Below are positions 17,292-27,163 of a stretch of 64,000 bases of DNA, piece after piece. Position 1 is the first letter of the stretch, and each line of letters opens with the position of its first letter. The stretch is from Tautonia plasticadhaerens (lineage in GTDB: Bacteria; Planctomycetota; Planctomycetia; Isosphaerales; Isosphaeraceae). The notes below the pieces were generated by a model. It saw only the letters and a list, made by a program, of their open reading frames with translations. It was not told the origin of the DNA and ran no database searches. Location: assembly GCF_007752535.1 (NCBI RefSeq), contig NZ_CP036426.1:1922001-1986000 (forward strand), given 5' to 3'. The position numbers were made by a program, and so were the translations under genes.

Positions 17292-19139
17292 TCAGTCTCG
17301 GACGGCCCGGAGCAGCACGACCCAGTCCTCCCCCGGGTCGTCGGGCGGCTCGCCGACGTCCGTCCGGTCGCCGCCCTCGACGTCGTCGACCGAACCCGAC
17401 CGAAGCTCCCCCCCGTGTCGGGGGTCGAACCAGCGGACGGAGAACCGGGCACCGGGCAGGTCGAGCCGGGCCCCCCGGGCGGTCGGCAAGTAGGCGGCGT
17501 AGACCTCGTCCGGCTTCGAGAAACCGTAGCCCCCCTCCGGGGAGACGACCACCTCGTCGGCGTGGGCCATCTCCGAGAACCGGAGATGCTCATGGAAGAA
17601 GTCGAGGGCGATCCGGGTCTGGGCCCACATGTTGGCCCGGCTCCGGAAATCCTCGAGGTCCAGGTCGTTGTCGGGGAACTGGTAGCCGAAGTACCACTCG
17701 ACGCCCGCCCCGCCGGCCATCAGGTTGCCCCAGAGGGCGTGGCGTCTCACATCGTCGTGGCCGGGGTCGTCGGCGTCGGGCTTCACGCCGGTGCTGGCGG
17801 GGCCGATCTCGTCGAGGCAGACGAACCAGGGTCGGCCGGCGGCGGCGGAGGCGTCGATCCACCGGATCGTCTCGTCGTGGGCCTTCGCCATGTCGCCCAT
17901 CTGGAGCGAGGGGCCGTCGATCGTCGGGTGGCCGAGCAGCGGTCGATAGATCTTCTCGTACTGGTTCGGGAACGTGTGGACGACGACGGGGTGATCGTAC
18001 GGGTCGATCGCCTTCAGGTAGTCCGCGAAGGCCTTCCGCTGCTCGACGGTGTTGGAGAGGCCGTGGGGCTCCGGGTCCGTCTCCGGGTGGCCGCCGTTCT
18101 CCTCGCCGAGGTTCCAGACCAGGGCCGGATGGTGGCCGAACCGGGCGATCAGCTCCCTGTAGTAGAGCTTCCGGGCGTCCGCGAACTCGGTGTCCCCCGA
18201 TTCGTGCTCGAAGAGATTCTCGTTCTCCGTCTCCGAGAGGAGCACGTGGAGCATGATCCCGAGCCGGTCCATGTGCGAGAAGACGACTTCCCACTGGTCG
18301 AGCTTCGACACGTCGAACCGCTCCCGAGCGTCCCTGGTCACCCAGGGCCAGACGTCCTCCCCGTCCCCCTCCACGTTCATGACGATGAAGTAGACGGAGT
18401 TCATCCCCTGGGAGGCCAGGTAGTTCAGGGCGCCGATGATCCCCTTGCCCTTGCCGTCGGCCCAGATCGGATCCCCTTCGGCCCAGTCCCCCACGTGGGG
18501 CCCATACGAGTGCAACCCGGCGGCGTCGGCCTCGCCGGGCCGCGGACCGCCGCCCCGGCGACGGCCGGACGAGGTGCCGTCGAAGTCGGCATAGGCGAGG
18601 AAGTTCTCGGGGCTATCGGCACCTCCCTTGAGGAACCACGCGCCAGTGCCGGCGAATCGGAGATAGCGTCGGCCGACGTGGCGGAGCATCCCCCGGGCGT
18701 CCGGGTCGGCCGAGACCCCGAGCGTCCCCGAAGTCCCGTCCCCCTCGGCCGGGTCGCCGGCCTCGGGGTCGTCGGAGAGGGCGATCCGGTCGCCCGATCG
18801 GAGCGAGACCTCATAATCCCAGCGACCCGGGCGGTCGGGGACGAACCGGGCCCGCCAGACGTCCCCCGAAGTCGCGCCCGAGTCGGCCGCGTCGCCGTCG
18901 GCGGCGAAGAATCCGGGGACCACGACCCGCGTGCCGTCCTCGGCGACGAAGGTCACGTCCATCCGGGAGTCGAGGAAGGGGTTCACCTCGTCGGCCTCGT
19001 CGGCCTCGGGGCCGGTCACGTCGATCGTGACGGGGTGCCAGGTCCGGGATTCGGCCTGGGCCGCCGTCCCGGCCCCGACGTTGGAGCCGCCCAGGGCGGC
19101 GAAGGCGAAGCAGATGGCCCGGCGTCTCGCGCGTCTCAT
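17292..19139 (-). CDS. Secreted DUF5060-containing putative glycoside hydrolase
   Basis: About 615 residues from the ATG at 19139, after which a twin-arginine-like cluster and a hydrophobic stretch (AICFAFAALGG) form a signal sequence. Residues ~35-130 match the DUF5060 beta-sandwich (TIDVTGPEADEADEVNPFLD; GRWDYEVSLRSGD). The rest is a TIM-barrel-like region (GMNSVYFIVMNVEGDGEDV; LVWNLGEENGG; WFVCLDEIGPA), in which Glu residues of NLGEENG and CLDEIG are candidate catalytic acids. It is probably cotranscribed with the sulfatase 38 bases downstream. Substrate unknown; apiosidase-like or DUF4038-type activity is possible. Confidence 0.78.
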   Translation of the reverse strand: MRRARRRAICFAFAALGGSNVGAGTAAQAESRTWHPVTIDVTGPEADEADEVNPFLDSRMDVTFVAEDGTRVVVPGFFAADGDAADSGATSGDVWRARFVPDRPGRWDYEVSLRSGDRIALSDDPEAGDPAEGDGTSGTLGVSADPDARGMLRHVGRRYLRFAGTGAWFLKGGADSPENFLAYADFDGTSSGRRRGGGPRPGEADAAGLHSYGPHVGDWAEGDPIWADGKGKGIIGALNYLASQGMNSVYFIVMNVEGDGEDVWPWVTRDARERFDVSKLDQWEVVFSHMDRLGIMLHVLLSETENENLFEHESGDTEFADARKLYYRELIARFGHHPALVWNLGEENGGHPETDPEPHGLSNTVEQRKAFADYLKAIDPYDHPVVVHTFPNQYEKIYRPLLGHPTIDGPSLQMGDMAKAHDETIRWIDASAAAGRPWFVCLDEIGPASTGVKPDADDPGHDDVRRHALWGNLMAGGAGVEWYFGYQFPDNDLDLEDFRSRANMWAQTRIALDFFHEHLRFSEMAHADEVVVSPEGGYGFSKPDEVYAAYLPTARGARLDLPGARFSVRWFDPRHGGELRSGSVDDVEGGDRTDVGEPPDDPGEDWVVLLRAVRD

Positions 19140-19221
19140 GGGTCGGTCGTCCTCTGGGTCCGGGGGAGCGCGTCTCAGGGGGACGGCCCGGGTCGGCCTC
19201 GGCATGGCCTCGGGGGCCGGC

Positions 19222-20694
19222 TCACCCGCCGCCGGCCCCGTCGCCCGATGCGGGAGACGGGGACGGATCGGGGCGATCCGGGTGGTAGCCGTAGACGAGC
19301 CGGAGGGCGGCCCGGGCCGCCCCGCTCTCGAGCCGGGTCGCGGCGAATCGGGTGGCGAGGGCCCGGGCGAGGCCGGCGTGTGTCGGGTAGGGGTGCACGG
19401 TGTTGAGGAGGTGCTTGAGGGTCAACCCATTCTCCATCGCCACGACGAACTCCTGGAGCACCAGCGCCGCATTGTCTCCCATGATGGTGGCGCCCAGGAT
19501 CGTGCCCGAGCGATCCACCGCCACCTTGGCGAATCCGTGGGTGCGGCCCTCGATCCGGGCCCGGTCGACCTCCTCGTACTCGACCCGGAAGATCCGGGCC
19601 CGTTCCCCGGGCTCGAAGCCGTGGGTGCGGCCGACCTCGGCGACCTCGGGGTCGGAGAACGTCGCGTGGGGCATCGCCGAGTAGTCGACCTTCTTCGGGA
19701 TCCGCAGCACGGCGTTCTGGAAGGCGACGGCCGCCTCCCGTTCGGCGGCGTGGGTCCATTGGTGGTGGCCGATCACGTCGCCGATCGCGTAGACGTTCCG
19801 GGCGTACGTCTGCAAGTAGGCATCGACGGGGATCCCCTCCGCCGGGTCGGCCTCGATGCCGATCGCGCCCAGGTTCAAGCCCTCGAGGTTCGCCCGGCGT
19901 CCGGCGGCGACGAGCAGAGCATCCCGACCGGCCTCGAACGCCTCGCCGGTGGACCGGTCGGAGAAGTGGACGACCTTCTTGCCGTCCCGCTGCTCGACCT
20001 TCGCGATCTCCGCATCCGTGAAGATCGTGATCCCCTCGGCCTCCAGCTCGGGGCGGAGCCGGTCGCCGACCTCCGGGTCTTCCCCCGACAGGATACGGGG
20101 GGCCGACTCGATCAGCGTGACCTCGACCCCGAGCCGGGCCATCGCCTGCCCCAGCTCGACGCCGACCGCGCCGGCGCCGATGATCGCCAGGGACTCGGGC
20201 CGGGCGTTCAGGGTCCAGAACGTCTCGTTGGTCAGCGGCCCGGCGGCCTCCAGCCCCTCGATCGGCGGTAGGCTCGGTCTCGACCCGGTGGCGATGACGA
20301 AGGCCCGGCCGTTCACCCGGGTCGAGCCGTCGACGAGGACGGTGTCATAGGCCTCGAACGCCGCCCGGCCGAAGATCACATGCACGCCCCGGGCCCGCAT
20401 CGCCTCCACGTCCGACCCCGCGAACGAGGCGACCACCCCGCGGACCCGGTCCATCACGGCGGCGAAGTCGACCTCGGGGGGGGGGACGCCCAGGCCGTAG
20501 CGGTCGGCCTGCCGGATCCGGCGGGCCAGGTCGGCGGCGTGCAGCAGGGCCTTGCTGGGGACGCAGGCGGTGAAGGTGCACTCGCCCCCCAGGCGGTCGG
20601 CCTCGATCAGGGCGACCTTCGCCCCGACCGCCGCCGCGGCCCCGGCCACGTTCAGGCCGCCCGAGCCGCCGCCCAGGACCACCAGGTCATACAT
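19222..20694 (-). CDS. FAD-dependent pyridine nucleotide-disulfide oxidoreductase (dihydrolipoyl dehydrogenase/mercuric reductase-like)
   Basis: About 490 residues from the ATG at 20694, placed just before the FAD-binding motif VVLGGGSGGLNVAGAA. The redox pair is C-T-F-T-A-C in GGECTFTACVPSK. The NAD(P) site is IGAGAVGVELGQAMARLG, and the C-terminal dimer domain carries NTVHPYPTHAG, where His-x-x-x-x replaces the His-Pro-x-x-x-E of true lipoamide dehydrogenases only in part. No lipoyl-enzyme or merA-type genes are nearby, so it may be a general disulfide or quinone reductase. A GGGGAGGGGACG stretch upstream acts as ribosome site. Confidence 0.85.
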   Translation of the reverse strand: MYDLVVLGGGSGGLNVAGAAAAVGAKVALIEADRLGGECTFTACVPSKALLHAADLARRIRQADRYGLGVPPPEVDFAAVMDRVRGVVASFAGSDVEAMRARGVHVIFGRAAFEAYDTVLVDGSTRVNGRAFVIATGSRPSLPPIEGLEAAGPLTNETFWTLNARPESLAIIGAGAVGVELGQAMARLGVEVTLIESAPRILSGEDPEVGDRLRPELEAEGITIFTDAEIAKVEQRDGKKVVHFSDRSTGEAFEAGRDALLVAAGRRANLEGLNLGAIGIEADPAEGIPVDAYLQTYARNVYAIGDVIGHHQWTHAAEREAAVAFQNAVLRIPKKVDYSAMPHATFSDPEVAEVGRTHGFEPGERARIFRVEYEEVDRARIEGRTHGFAKVAVDRSGTILGATIMGDNAALVLQEFVVAMENGLTLKHLLNTVHPYPTHAGLARALATRFAATRLESGAARAALRLVYGYHPDRPDPSPSPASGDGAGGG

Positions 20695-20899
20695 CGTCCC
20701 CTCCCCACGCGTCCCGGAGAGGACAGGCCCACACACAGGGCCCGCCCCCTCGGCCGGATGGGCCGGGGAGGGCCGACTTAGTGGCGACGCCCGACGCCTC
20801 TCGACCCGTCCGCGCCGCGGATTATAGCCGCGGCGCCATGCGATCGCCAGCGTCGGGGCAGGGGGGGACGTGGGGGAAGACTTCCGGGGCGGAGAGCCG

Positions 20900-21664
20900 T
20901 CAGATCAGGCTCTCCAGCAGGAGCTTCATCTTGCGGACCTCGACCTCGACGTCGAAGGGGCTGTCGCCTCGGTTGTGCAGCGCCACGGTGAGCGACCGGT
21001 TGTAGCCGTGCCGTTCCAGGATGGTGACGATCCGGGCGTAGTCCACCTTCCCCTGGCCGATCCGGACCTGCTCCTCGCCGGGGTTCTTGCCGGTGTCCCG
21101 GAAGTGGGCGTTCTGGACGAAGGGGAACAGGTCGTCGTAGTTCCGGCCCGAGAAGGGTCCGAGCACGTAGTGGCTGGGGTCGAGCGTAACCCCCAGGCCG
21201 GTCACCCGCTTGCAGAGATCGAGGGCGACGGCGGGGTCGGCCGTCAGGGTGTCGCGGTGGGTCCGGACGGAGAGGACCAGGCCCTCCCGGTTGGCGACGC
21301 TCGCCAGCGACGAGAGCCGCTCGACCTCCTGCTCGATCGGCGAGCCGATCGGCGCCGCCGGGATCGTCAGGACGGCCACCGTGAGGAGCTTCGAGAAGCG
21401 GCAGATCGCCTCGAACCGCGTCCGCAGGGTCTCCGCGTCGACGGGCCCGAAGTCCAGGTCCAGGGCCGAGGAGGCCAGGCTCGGGCCGGTGCGGAGCCGG
21501 TGCAGGGCCCCGTCCGGGTCCCGGGCGACGTCGGAGGGGCCGAGGTGCGGCCCGCCCTCGATCAGCGCCAGTTCCATCCGGTTGAATTCCAGCTCGGCGA
21601 TCTGGCGCAGGGCCGCCTCGATCGGCCGGTCTCCGAAGCAGAGCGTGCTGCAGGAGACGTACAT
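20900..21664 (-). CDS. Sugar phosphate isomerase/epimerase-like TIM barrel
   Basis: 254 residues. The short start VSCSTLCFGDRPIEAALRQIAE, and metal-site segments VTLDPSHYVLG and AHFRDTGKNPGEEQV, match the xylose-isomerase-like TIM barrel (AP endonuclease 2 superfamily). Such proteins in planctomycetes often act on inositol or keto-sugars, but the substrate cannot be read here. The gene stands between two large minus-strand genes with ~150-200 base gaps on each side. Confidence 0.82.
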   Translation of the reverse strand: MYVSCSTLCFGDRPIEAALRQIAELEFNRMELALIEGGPHLGPSDVARDPDGALHRLRTGPSLASSALDLDFGPVDAETLRTRFEAICRFSKLLTVAVLTIPAAPIGSPIEQEVERLSSLASVANREGLVLSVRTHRDTLTADPAVALDLCKRVTGLGVTLDPSHYVLGPFSGRNYDDLFPFVQNAHFRDTGKNPGEEQVRIGQGKVDYARIVTILERHGYNRSLTVALHNRGDSPFDVEVEVRKMKLLLESLI

Positions 21665-21811
21665 CCCAGGCCCTCCTGACCCTCCCGAGGAGGTCGGCGT
21701 GCCGAAGGGGGTACCGGGGGCGGTCCGATGCCCCGCGACCGCCCTCGACGGATCATTCCCCGATCGGATGCGAGGCGCCTCGTCCCTTGCGCCGGCATCG
21801 ACCGGGTGATC

Positions 21812-24800
21812 TTACCTGAGGCGGGTCCCGGAGGGTAGGTCAGTCGACACCTCCCCGGCCAGGGGCGCCACGGCCGAGGCCGTCGGGCGGTCGTCGATCG
21901 GGCCGCCCGCCTCGACGACCCAGTGCGACCGGGCGAGCCGGGCGAACTCGGCGACCCTCCCCTCCTCATCGGCCTGCAACGCGGCCGTCAGGCAGCTGCG
22001 GGCCTGGGCCAGGCCGGGGCCGGTCAGGGCGAGGTCGTCGATCCAGAGCCGCCCGGGAGACCGCAGCTCGAACCGGAGCCGGAGCGTCGCGTCCGGCCCC
22101 GCCGGCAGCCCGGGGGCGCGGAGGGCCATCGGGGACCAGTCCCCCCGGCCGGCCCCCGGCAGGTCGGCCGCGAGCCGGACCGGCTCGGCGGCCCCCGGGT
22201 CCGACTCGATCCGGACCCTCACCTGCGCGTCGGGCGGATCGGTCCGGAGGAAGGCCCGGAGCGTGGCGGTCGGCCCCGGGGTCGGGAATGGTGGGCTCGA
22301 CGCCCAGGAGGGGGCCTCGGGGGCCGTCAGCAGGAGGCTGGCTCTCCCGGTCCGGAACCGGGATGGGTCGATCTCGACCGTCGCGCCGGCCCCGCCCTCG
22401 GCGAGCCAGCCCGAGTCCGATCCCGGCCGGCCGTCCGGATCTCCCGACGCCTGCCGGACCACCGACCCCGGCTCGAACCCGGGGTTGAGTTCGGCGATCG
22501 AGCCGCCCTGCGCGAGGGCCTGCAGCCGACGGGAGACCGCCTGCCGGTGGGCCTCCCTCCTCGACTCGTAGGCCGCCGAGACCGACGCCAGACTCGCCCC
22601 GGCCGCGTCGACCCGCAGGGCCGAGACGCCGAAGGGGGGCAGGTCGACCGTCACCCGGCGCCCCCCGCCCGCCGCCTCGGTCTCCAGCGGGACGCCCTTA
22701 CCGAGATCATCGACCGACGCCGAGGCCGTCGCGGCGACCACCGTGGAGACCCGGGCCGCGAAGGGCGTGTCGTTGGCCAGGGAGAGGTAGGTCGAGTCGC
22801 CGGCGGGGCACGTCCGGACGATCACCCCGCCCCCGGCCGTCTGGGAGGGCCCGTTCCCCGGCATGGGCAACGCCCGGTAGACCCGGGCGAACCGGCGGAG
22901 GCGATCCTCCTGGCCGGCGAGGTAAGGGCTCGACACGACGACCCAGCCCGGGTCGAGGGCCGCCAGGGCATGGCCGAACGCCTCATCTCCCGCCGGCCCC
23001 GGGGGGATCGCCGGGGAGGAGAGCCGGATGGGGGAGGGGACGACCTCGGGACGCGTCGTCCGCCCCCTCGGCCCGTCGGCGAGCCCGAGCATCAGCCCCC
23101 GGGCCGGCCGGTCCCGGACCTGGGCGTCCAGGGCCGGGTGAGTCGCCAGGTCGCGTTCGAGGCCCCCGGGCCCGACTCCCGCCCCTCGGAGGAGGATCGG
23201 GTCGGTGCCGGGCCCCCGGGGCCAGTCGGCCAGGTCGAGCCCCAGGGACCGCCAGGCGGCGTCGGGGGGCAGCCCGTCCCGCTCGAACCGGCGGGCCTCG
23301 GCCCCCGCCGGGCCGTCGTCGAGCCCCGGCGTCACGAGCATCAGCCGGGCGCCGGGCGAGGCCCCGGCCACGGCCGCCGAGAGCCTCTCGTAGAAGGCGC
23401 CGACCTCCCTCGACCGCCAGGTCAGCCAGGGCACCGAGGCCGGCCCGGTCAGATAGGCATGCCGGTCCGCGAACCGGGAGGGGTCGCCCGGGTCGAGCCC
23501 GGGGGCGTCCTCCCCCTTGATCGCCTCGGCGACGAACCGGGCGAAGGTCCGGTCGTCGAAGCCGGTGTCGGGCCTCCCCGGCAGCGTGGGCCCGGGCCCG
23601 AGCCGCAAGAGCACCGCGCCCGGAGGGCCAGACCCGGCACCGGACCCCGTCGCCGATCGCGTCTCGAGTGCCGAGGTGACGAGCCGGATCATCGCCTCCT
23701 GGACCTCGGGCCGGAGCAGGTTATAGGAGGGACGGTCGGTATCCGCCTCGCCGGATCGGTCGAGCCTCGCCAGGCCCCCGGCCTCGGCCTCCACGGAGCC
23801 GGCGGGTGGCAAGCCCGGCAGCGTCTCCCCGTCGACCCGAATCTCGAGGATCGCCATGATCCCCAGACGCCCCAGCACCCATCGCAAGGCCGATCGCCGA
23901 TCCGGACCGATCGGATCCTCGGCGGCCTGGCCCTCGAGGGCGGCACGGACTTCCCGGTCGGGGGGGACGCTCGGGAGGACGACGGCCGAGGCGCCGACCG
24001 AGCCGAGATAGGCGGCCAGGTGCCTCCCCCGGGCGATCGGGTCGTCGGGGCCGTCGTCGGCGGCGCCCCCGAAGCGTTCCAGGTCGGCGAGGCTTCCCAT
24101 CCGGACGGCCAGGCCCCGCCCCCCGCCAGAGGGCGGGCCGACGACGGGGAGCGGGGATGGCTCGTCGGTCAGCTCGAACAGCTTCGCGTCGCCGAGCCTC
24201 AGGGGATGCGTGCCCGATCGGTTGGCGACGATCAGCACGGGGTCGGCCGTGTCGGGCCAGACCAGCCAGGACAGGACGACCGGCGGCCCGCCGCCCGGGA
24301 CGACCTCGAGGCCCGATCCCCGGGCGTCGAGCAACAGCCTCGGCCGGTCGCCGGGGGCGACCATCGCCACCTCCATGGCAGAGGGATCCCCGCCGAGGAC
24401 GGCCAGCTCCAGCCGGTGCGGCCGATCCGGGTGACCGACCTTCAGCGGGGCGGCCGTCCAGGAGAGCCCGTCGGCCCCGGCCTCGGCCAGCGGCCGGTCG
24501 TCGGTGCCGACCCGGCTGATCAGGCTCCAGATCCGCTCCCGGCGGGGAGGGGCGACGAGCAGCTCGGGGGGCACGGCCCAGCTCGCGTCGATCGCCGGGG
24601 AATCGGCCGGCGTCCGGCCCTCGGGCCGGGGTCGGAGCCCCCGGGGCCGTCCCAGCTCCGCGGAATCGACCAGCACCTCGCTTCGATCGGCGTCGGAGGC
24701 CCGGGCGACCGGGGCCCCCGGGGCCGTCCCCGCCTCGTCGAACACCGCCAGGCTCACCCGGCGCGCGGCCGACCCGGCGACCCGTTTCCCGAGGCGCCGC

Positions 24801-25588
24801 CAGAGTCGGGAGAATCGGGAGCCGTCTCCCGAGGGCTCCCGGGGGGCCCACGAGGCGGAGAGCTCCAGGACGTGGGTCCCCTCCTCGGCCGGCGTCGGCA
24901 CCGAGAGCACGTGGACGGGAGCGGTGGGGGCATTGGTCCGGAGCGTCAGCCGCGTCGACTCCTCCCAGCTCGGGCGGCCCCCCCGGATCGGCCTCAGCCG
25001 GGCCGAGAGCGTCAGGTCGACGTCCGTCGGCTCGGGTTCGAGGACGTTCAGGCCGACGGTGACCGGGACGATCGAGCCGGGCGTCGCGGTGCCGTCGCCG
25101 GGGACCCGGACCTCCAGGGCATCCCAGGGGAGGCGACGGACCTCGACGACCACCCCCCGTGTGCTCGGGGATCGCTGGGGGCCGTCGAGCAGGGCGGCGA
25201 CGGGGATGGTCCAGGTCGTCCCGCCCGCCCGGACGGAGAGGCTCGCCCCGATCGGCACCTCGATCCGGACCCGGGAGCGCCCCGAGGCATCCCGGCCGAG
25301 GCTCCAGGCCCCCGAGGGGTTCGGCTCGGGGTCGGAGTCCGAGGCGAGGTCCGAGGGCCAGGCGACGGCACCGACGACCCGACCGGCCGAGAGTTCGAGC
25401 GAGGCGCCCTCCACACCGGGGGCCTGGGGGCTGACGACCGACCCGGGGACCGGGCTCCAGGCCACCTCGATCGTCAGGCGGACCGGGGCCGACCCGGCCC
25501 AGGACTGGCCGGCGGCGGCGAGCACCACGAGCATCGCGGCCAGGGCGGACGGCAGGCCCTCCCAGGTGCCGCATCGAGCGACGCGCAT
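21812..25588 (-). CDS. Large secreted protein with a glycosidase-like barrel and C-terminal carbohydrate-binding-like domain
   Basis: About 1258 residues from the ATG at 25588, which opens a signal peptide (LPSALAAMLVVLAAAGQSWA). Residues ~30-330 are beta-rich and include a probable Ig-like part. Around 600-750, segments such as YLGSVGASAVVLPSVPP, MAILEIRVDGETLPG and YNLLRPEVQEAMIRLVTSAL resemble a family-10-like glycosidase barrel. The last ~200 residues (EIDPSRFRTGRASLLLTAPE; LRFELRSPGRLWIDDLALTG) look like a carbohydrate-binding jelly roll. I do not recognise the whole protein. It is probably an exported, possibly catalytically altered, glycan-related protein. Confidence 0.65.
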   Translation of the reverse strand: MRVARCGTWEGLPSALAAMLVVLAAAGQSWAGSAPVRLTIEVAWSPVPGSVVSPQAPGVEGASLELSAGRVVGAVAWPSDLASDSDPEPNPSGAWSLGRDASGRSRVRIEVPIGASLSVRAGGTTWTIPVAALLDGPQRSPSTRGVVVEVRRLPWDALEVRVPGDGTATPGSIVPVTVGLNVLEPEPTDVDLTLSARLRPIRGGRPSWEESTRLTLRTNAPTAPVHVLSVPTPAEEGTHVLELSASWAPREPSGDGSRFSRLWRRLGKRVAGSAARRVSLAVFDEAGTAPGAPVARASDADRSEVLVDSAELGRPRGLRPRPEGRTPADSPAIDASWAVPPELLVAPPRRERIWSLISRVGTDDRPLAEAGADGLSWTAAPLKVGHPDRPHRLELAVLGGDPSAMEVAMVAPGDRPRLLLDARGSGLEVVPGGGPPVVLSWLVWPDTADPVLIVANRSGTHPLRLGDAKLFELTDEPSPLPVVGPPSGGGRGLAVRMGSLADLERFGGAADDGPDDPIARGRHLAAYLGSVGASAVVLPSVPPDREVRAALEGQAAEDPIGPDRRSALRWVLGRLGIMAILEIRVDGETLPGLPPAGSVEAEAGGLARLDRSGEADTDRPSYNLLRPEVQEAMIRLVTSALETRSATGSGAGSGPPGAVLLRLGPGPTLPGRPDTGFDDRTFARFVAEAIKGEDAPGLDPGDPSRFADRHAYLTGPASVPWLTWRSREVGAFYERLSAAVAGASPGARLMLVTPGLDDGPAGAEARRFERDGLPPDAAWRSLGLDLADWPRGPGTDPILLRGAGVGPGGLERDLATHPALDAQVRDRPARGLMLGLADGPRGRTTRPEVVPSPIRLSSPAIPPGPAGDEAFGHALAALDPGWVVVSSPYLAGQEDRLRRFARVYRALPMPGNGPSQTAGGGVIVRTCPAGDSTYLSLANDTPFAARVSTVVAATASASVDDLGKGVPLETEAAGGGRRVTVDLPPFGVSALRVDAAGASLASVSAAYESRREAHRQAVSRRLQALAQGGSIAELNPGFEPGSVVRQASGDPDGRPGSDSGWLAEGGAGATVEIDPSRFRTGRASLLLTAPEAPSWASSPPFPTPGPTATLRAFLRTDPPDAQVRVRIESDPGAAEPVRLAADLPGAGRGDWSPMALRAPGLPAGPDATLRLRFELRSPGRLWIDDLALTGPGLAQARSCLTAALQADEEGRVAEFARLARSHWVVEAGGPIDDRPTASAVAPLAGEVSTDLPSGTRLR

Positions 25589-25907
25589 CCGCACCCCGAT
25601 TCCTTCGGTCAGGGCTCGGGCCCGCCTCCTTGCGGGCCCGGTCCGAGTCCGGGGATCCCGGGATCGGCTCCCGATCCTCCCCGGAACGTTATCGTGATCC
25701 ATCGGCCGGGTCGGCGGCCCCGCTTGAGCCGATTCGGCCCATTCTGCCGATTTTCCCGGATATGGCCGGACCCGGCTTCCCCGATCGACCGGGAGCGGAT
25801 ATGCATAGGGGGCCGGGCGTCCGGAGGCCCCTCGGGGACACGTCGGACGACCCGATCTCCAGGATGATCAGGCGCCCCGGCCCAGCGACACCAAGGAGGG
25901 TCTTGCC
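25589..25907. other. Divergent intergenic region, 319 bases
   Basis: Lies between the divergent start codons at 25588 (minus) and 25908 (plus). It has to hold promoters for both genes, but no clear -35/-10 pair stands out. The plus-strand ribosome site AAGGAGGG at 25893-25900 is strong. No gene or RNA is seen. Confidence 0.5.
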
Positions 25908-27110
25908 GTGGGACCAGCGCTCGCGATCCTGCTGGCCGGAATGCTGAACGGGACGGGAACACCGGCCACGATCCATGAGGACGGCCCCGCCACCCGCCGG
26001 GCCGCCCCCCACGCCGCGATGCTCGCCCTGAACTTCGGCGAGGGGGCCCGGTCGTACTGGCTGTTCGAGCCCGCCGAGCCGAGGCCGGACGAGCCCGCCC
26101 CGGTCGTCGTCCTGCTGCACGGCTGGATGTCGACCAACCCGGGCCTGTACGGGGCCTGGATCGCCCACCTGGCCCGCCGCGGCCACATTGTCATCTACCC
26201 CCGATACCAGGACGACTGGACCACACGCCCGGCCGAGTTCCTCCCCAACTCCCTGGACGCCATCCGCAACGCGGTGGCCGTCCTGGAGACGGCGCCGGGG
26301 AGGGTCCGGCCCGACCGCGACCGCTTCGCCCTGATCGGCCACTCGGCCGGGGGGAACCTGGCGGTGCAGCTCGCGGCGATGGCCGACGAGGTCGGGCTGC
26401 CGGCGCCGAAGGCGGTCGTGGCCGCCCTTCCGGGGGAGGTCCTCCCGGCGAGCGGGCCGGAGCTGGCCGACATCCCCGCCTCGACGGCCCTCGTCGTCGC
26501 CGCGGCCCAGGAGGACGTGGTGGTCGGGGACGACCGGGCCCGGGAGATCTTCGAGGGGGCCCGCTCGATCCCCCGGAAGAACAAGCAGTTCCTCTTCCTC
26601 CGGAGCGACCGGACGGTCGACCCCCCCCTGATCGCCGACCACGCGGCGCCGATGGCCGCGTTGCCCTGGCTGGATACCGGGGAGGGGCCGCTGCACGCCT
26701 TCCAGATGAACGGGGCGTCCGTCGACCATTTCGATCGCGAGGTCTTCTGGAAGGCCGCCGACCTGGCGCTGCTGGCCGGGTTCTCGGGGCGGTCGCTCGA
26801 CGAGCTGACGGATTCGGGGTCCCGGTTCCAGCACCTCGGACACCGGGACGACGGCCTGCCGATCCGCCCCCCCCTGGTCTCGGACGACCTGGCGAGCATC
26901 CCCCGGGTGACCCTGGCCAACGGCGTCCGGCTGGTCCGATGGCCCAGCTCGGTGTTCGACCCGTTCTCCAGGCCCGACCTGAAGCTCGGCGAGGCGGCCC
27001 GGAAGGAGATCCCCCGGCGGATCTCCTTCGCCTCGGAGGACGAATCCGGGCCGATCGACGAGGGAGTGACGCGGGCCGCCTCCCGGCCGACCCCGGGGAC
27101 GATCCGCTGA
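25908..27110 (+). CDS. Exported alpha/beta hydrolase, PET-hydrolase/chlorophyllase-like
   Basis: 400 residues from a GTG at 25908, chosen because AAGGAGGG lies 8 bases upstream and the product opens with a short hydrophobic signal (ALAILLAGML). VVVLLHGWMSTNPGLYG is the oxyanion strand and LIGHSAGGNLAVQLA the nucleophile elbow. The later segment STALVVAAAQEDVVVGDD likely bears the acid. The C-terminal half has no clear homology. The family acts on esters or polyesters; the natural substrate is unknown. Confidence 0.77.
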   Translation: MGPALAILLAGMLNGTGTPATIHEDGPATRRAAPHAAMLALNFGEGARSYWLFEPAEPRPDEPAPVVVLLHGWMSTNPGLYGAWIAHLARRGHIVIYPRYQDDWTTRPAEFLPNSLDAIRNAVAVLETAPGRVRPDRDRFALIGHSAGGNLAVQLAAMADEVGLPAPKAVVAALPGEVLPASGPELADIPASTALVVAAAQEDVVVGDDRAREIFEGARSIPRKNKQFLFLRSDRTVDPPLIADHAAPMAALPWLDTGEGPLHAFQMNGASVDHFDREVFWKAADLALLAGFSGRSLDELTDSGSRFQHLGHRDDGLPIRPPLVSDDLASIPRVTLANGVRLVRWPSSVFDPFSRPDLKLGEAARKEIPRRISFASEDESGPIDEGVTRAASRPTPGTIR

Positions 27111-27163
27111 TCAATCCGATTGGGGCACTTCCCCCGGTCGGAACGCCCGGCCCCCTCGGTCGG

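Noticed and set aside
21923-25867. 1314-codon plus-strand frame opposite the large secreted protein
   Set aside because: Antisense shadow; no domain, extreme Arg/Pro/Gly content.
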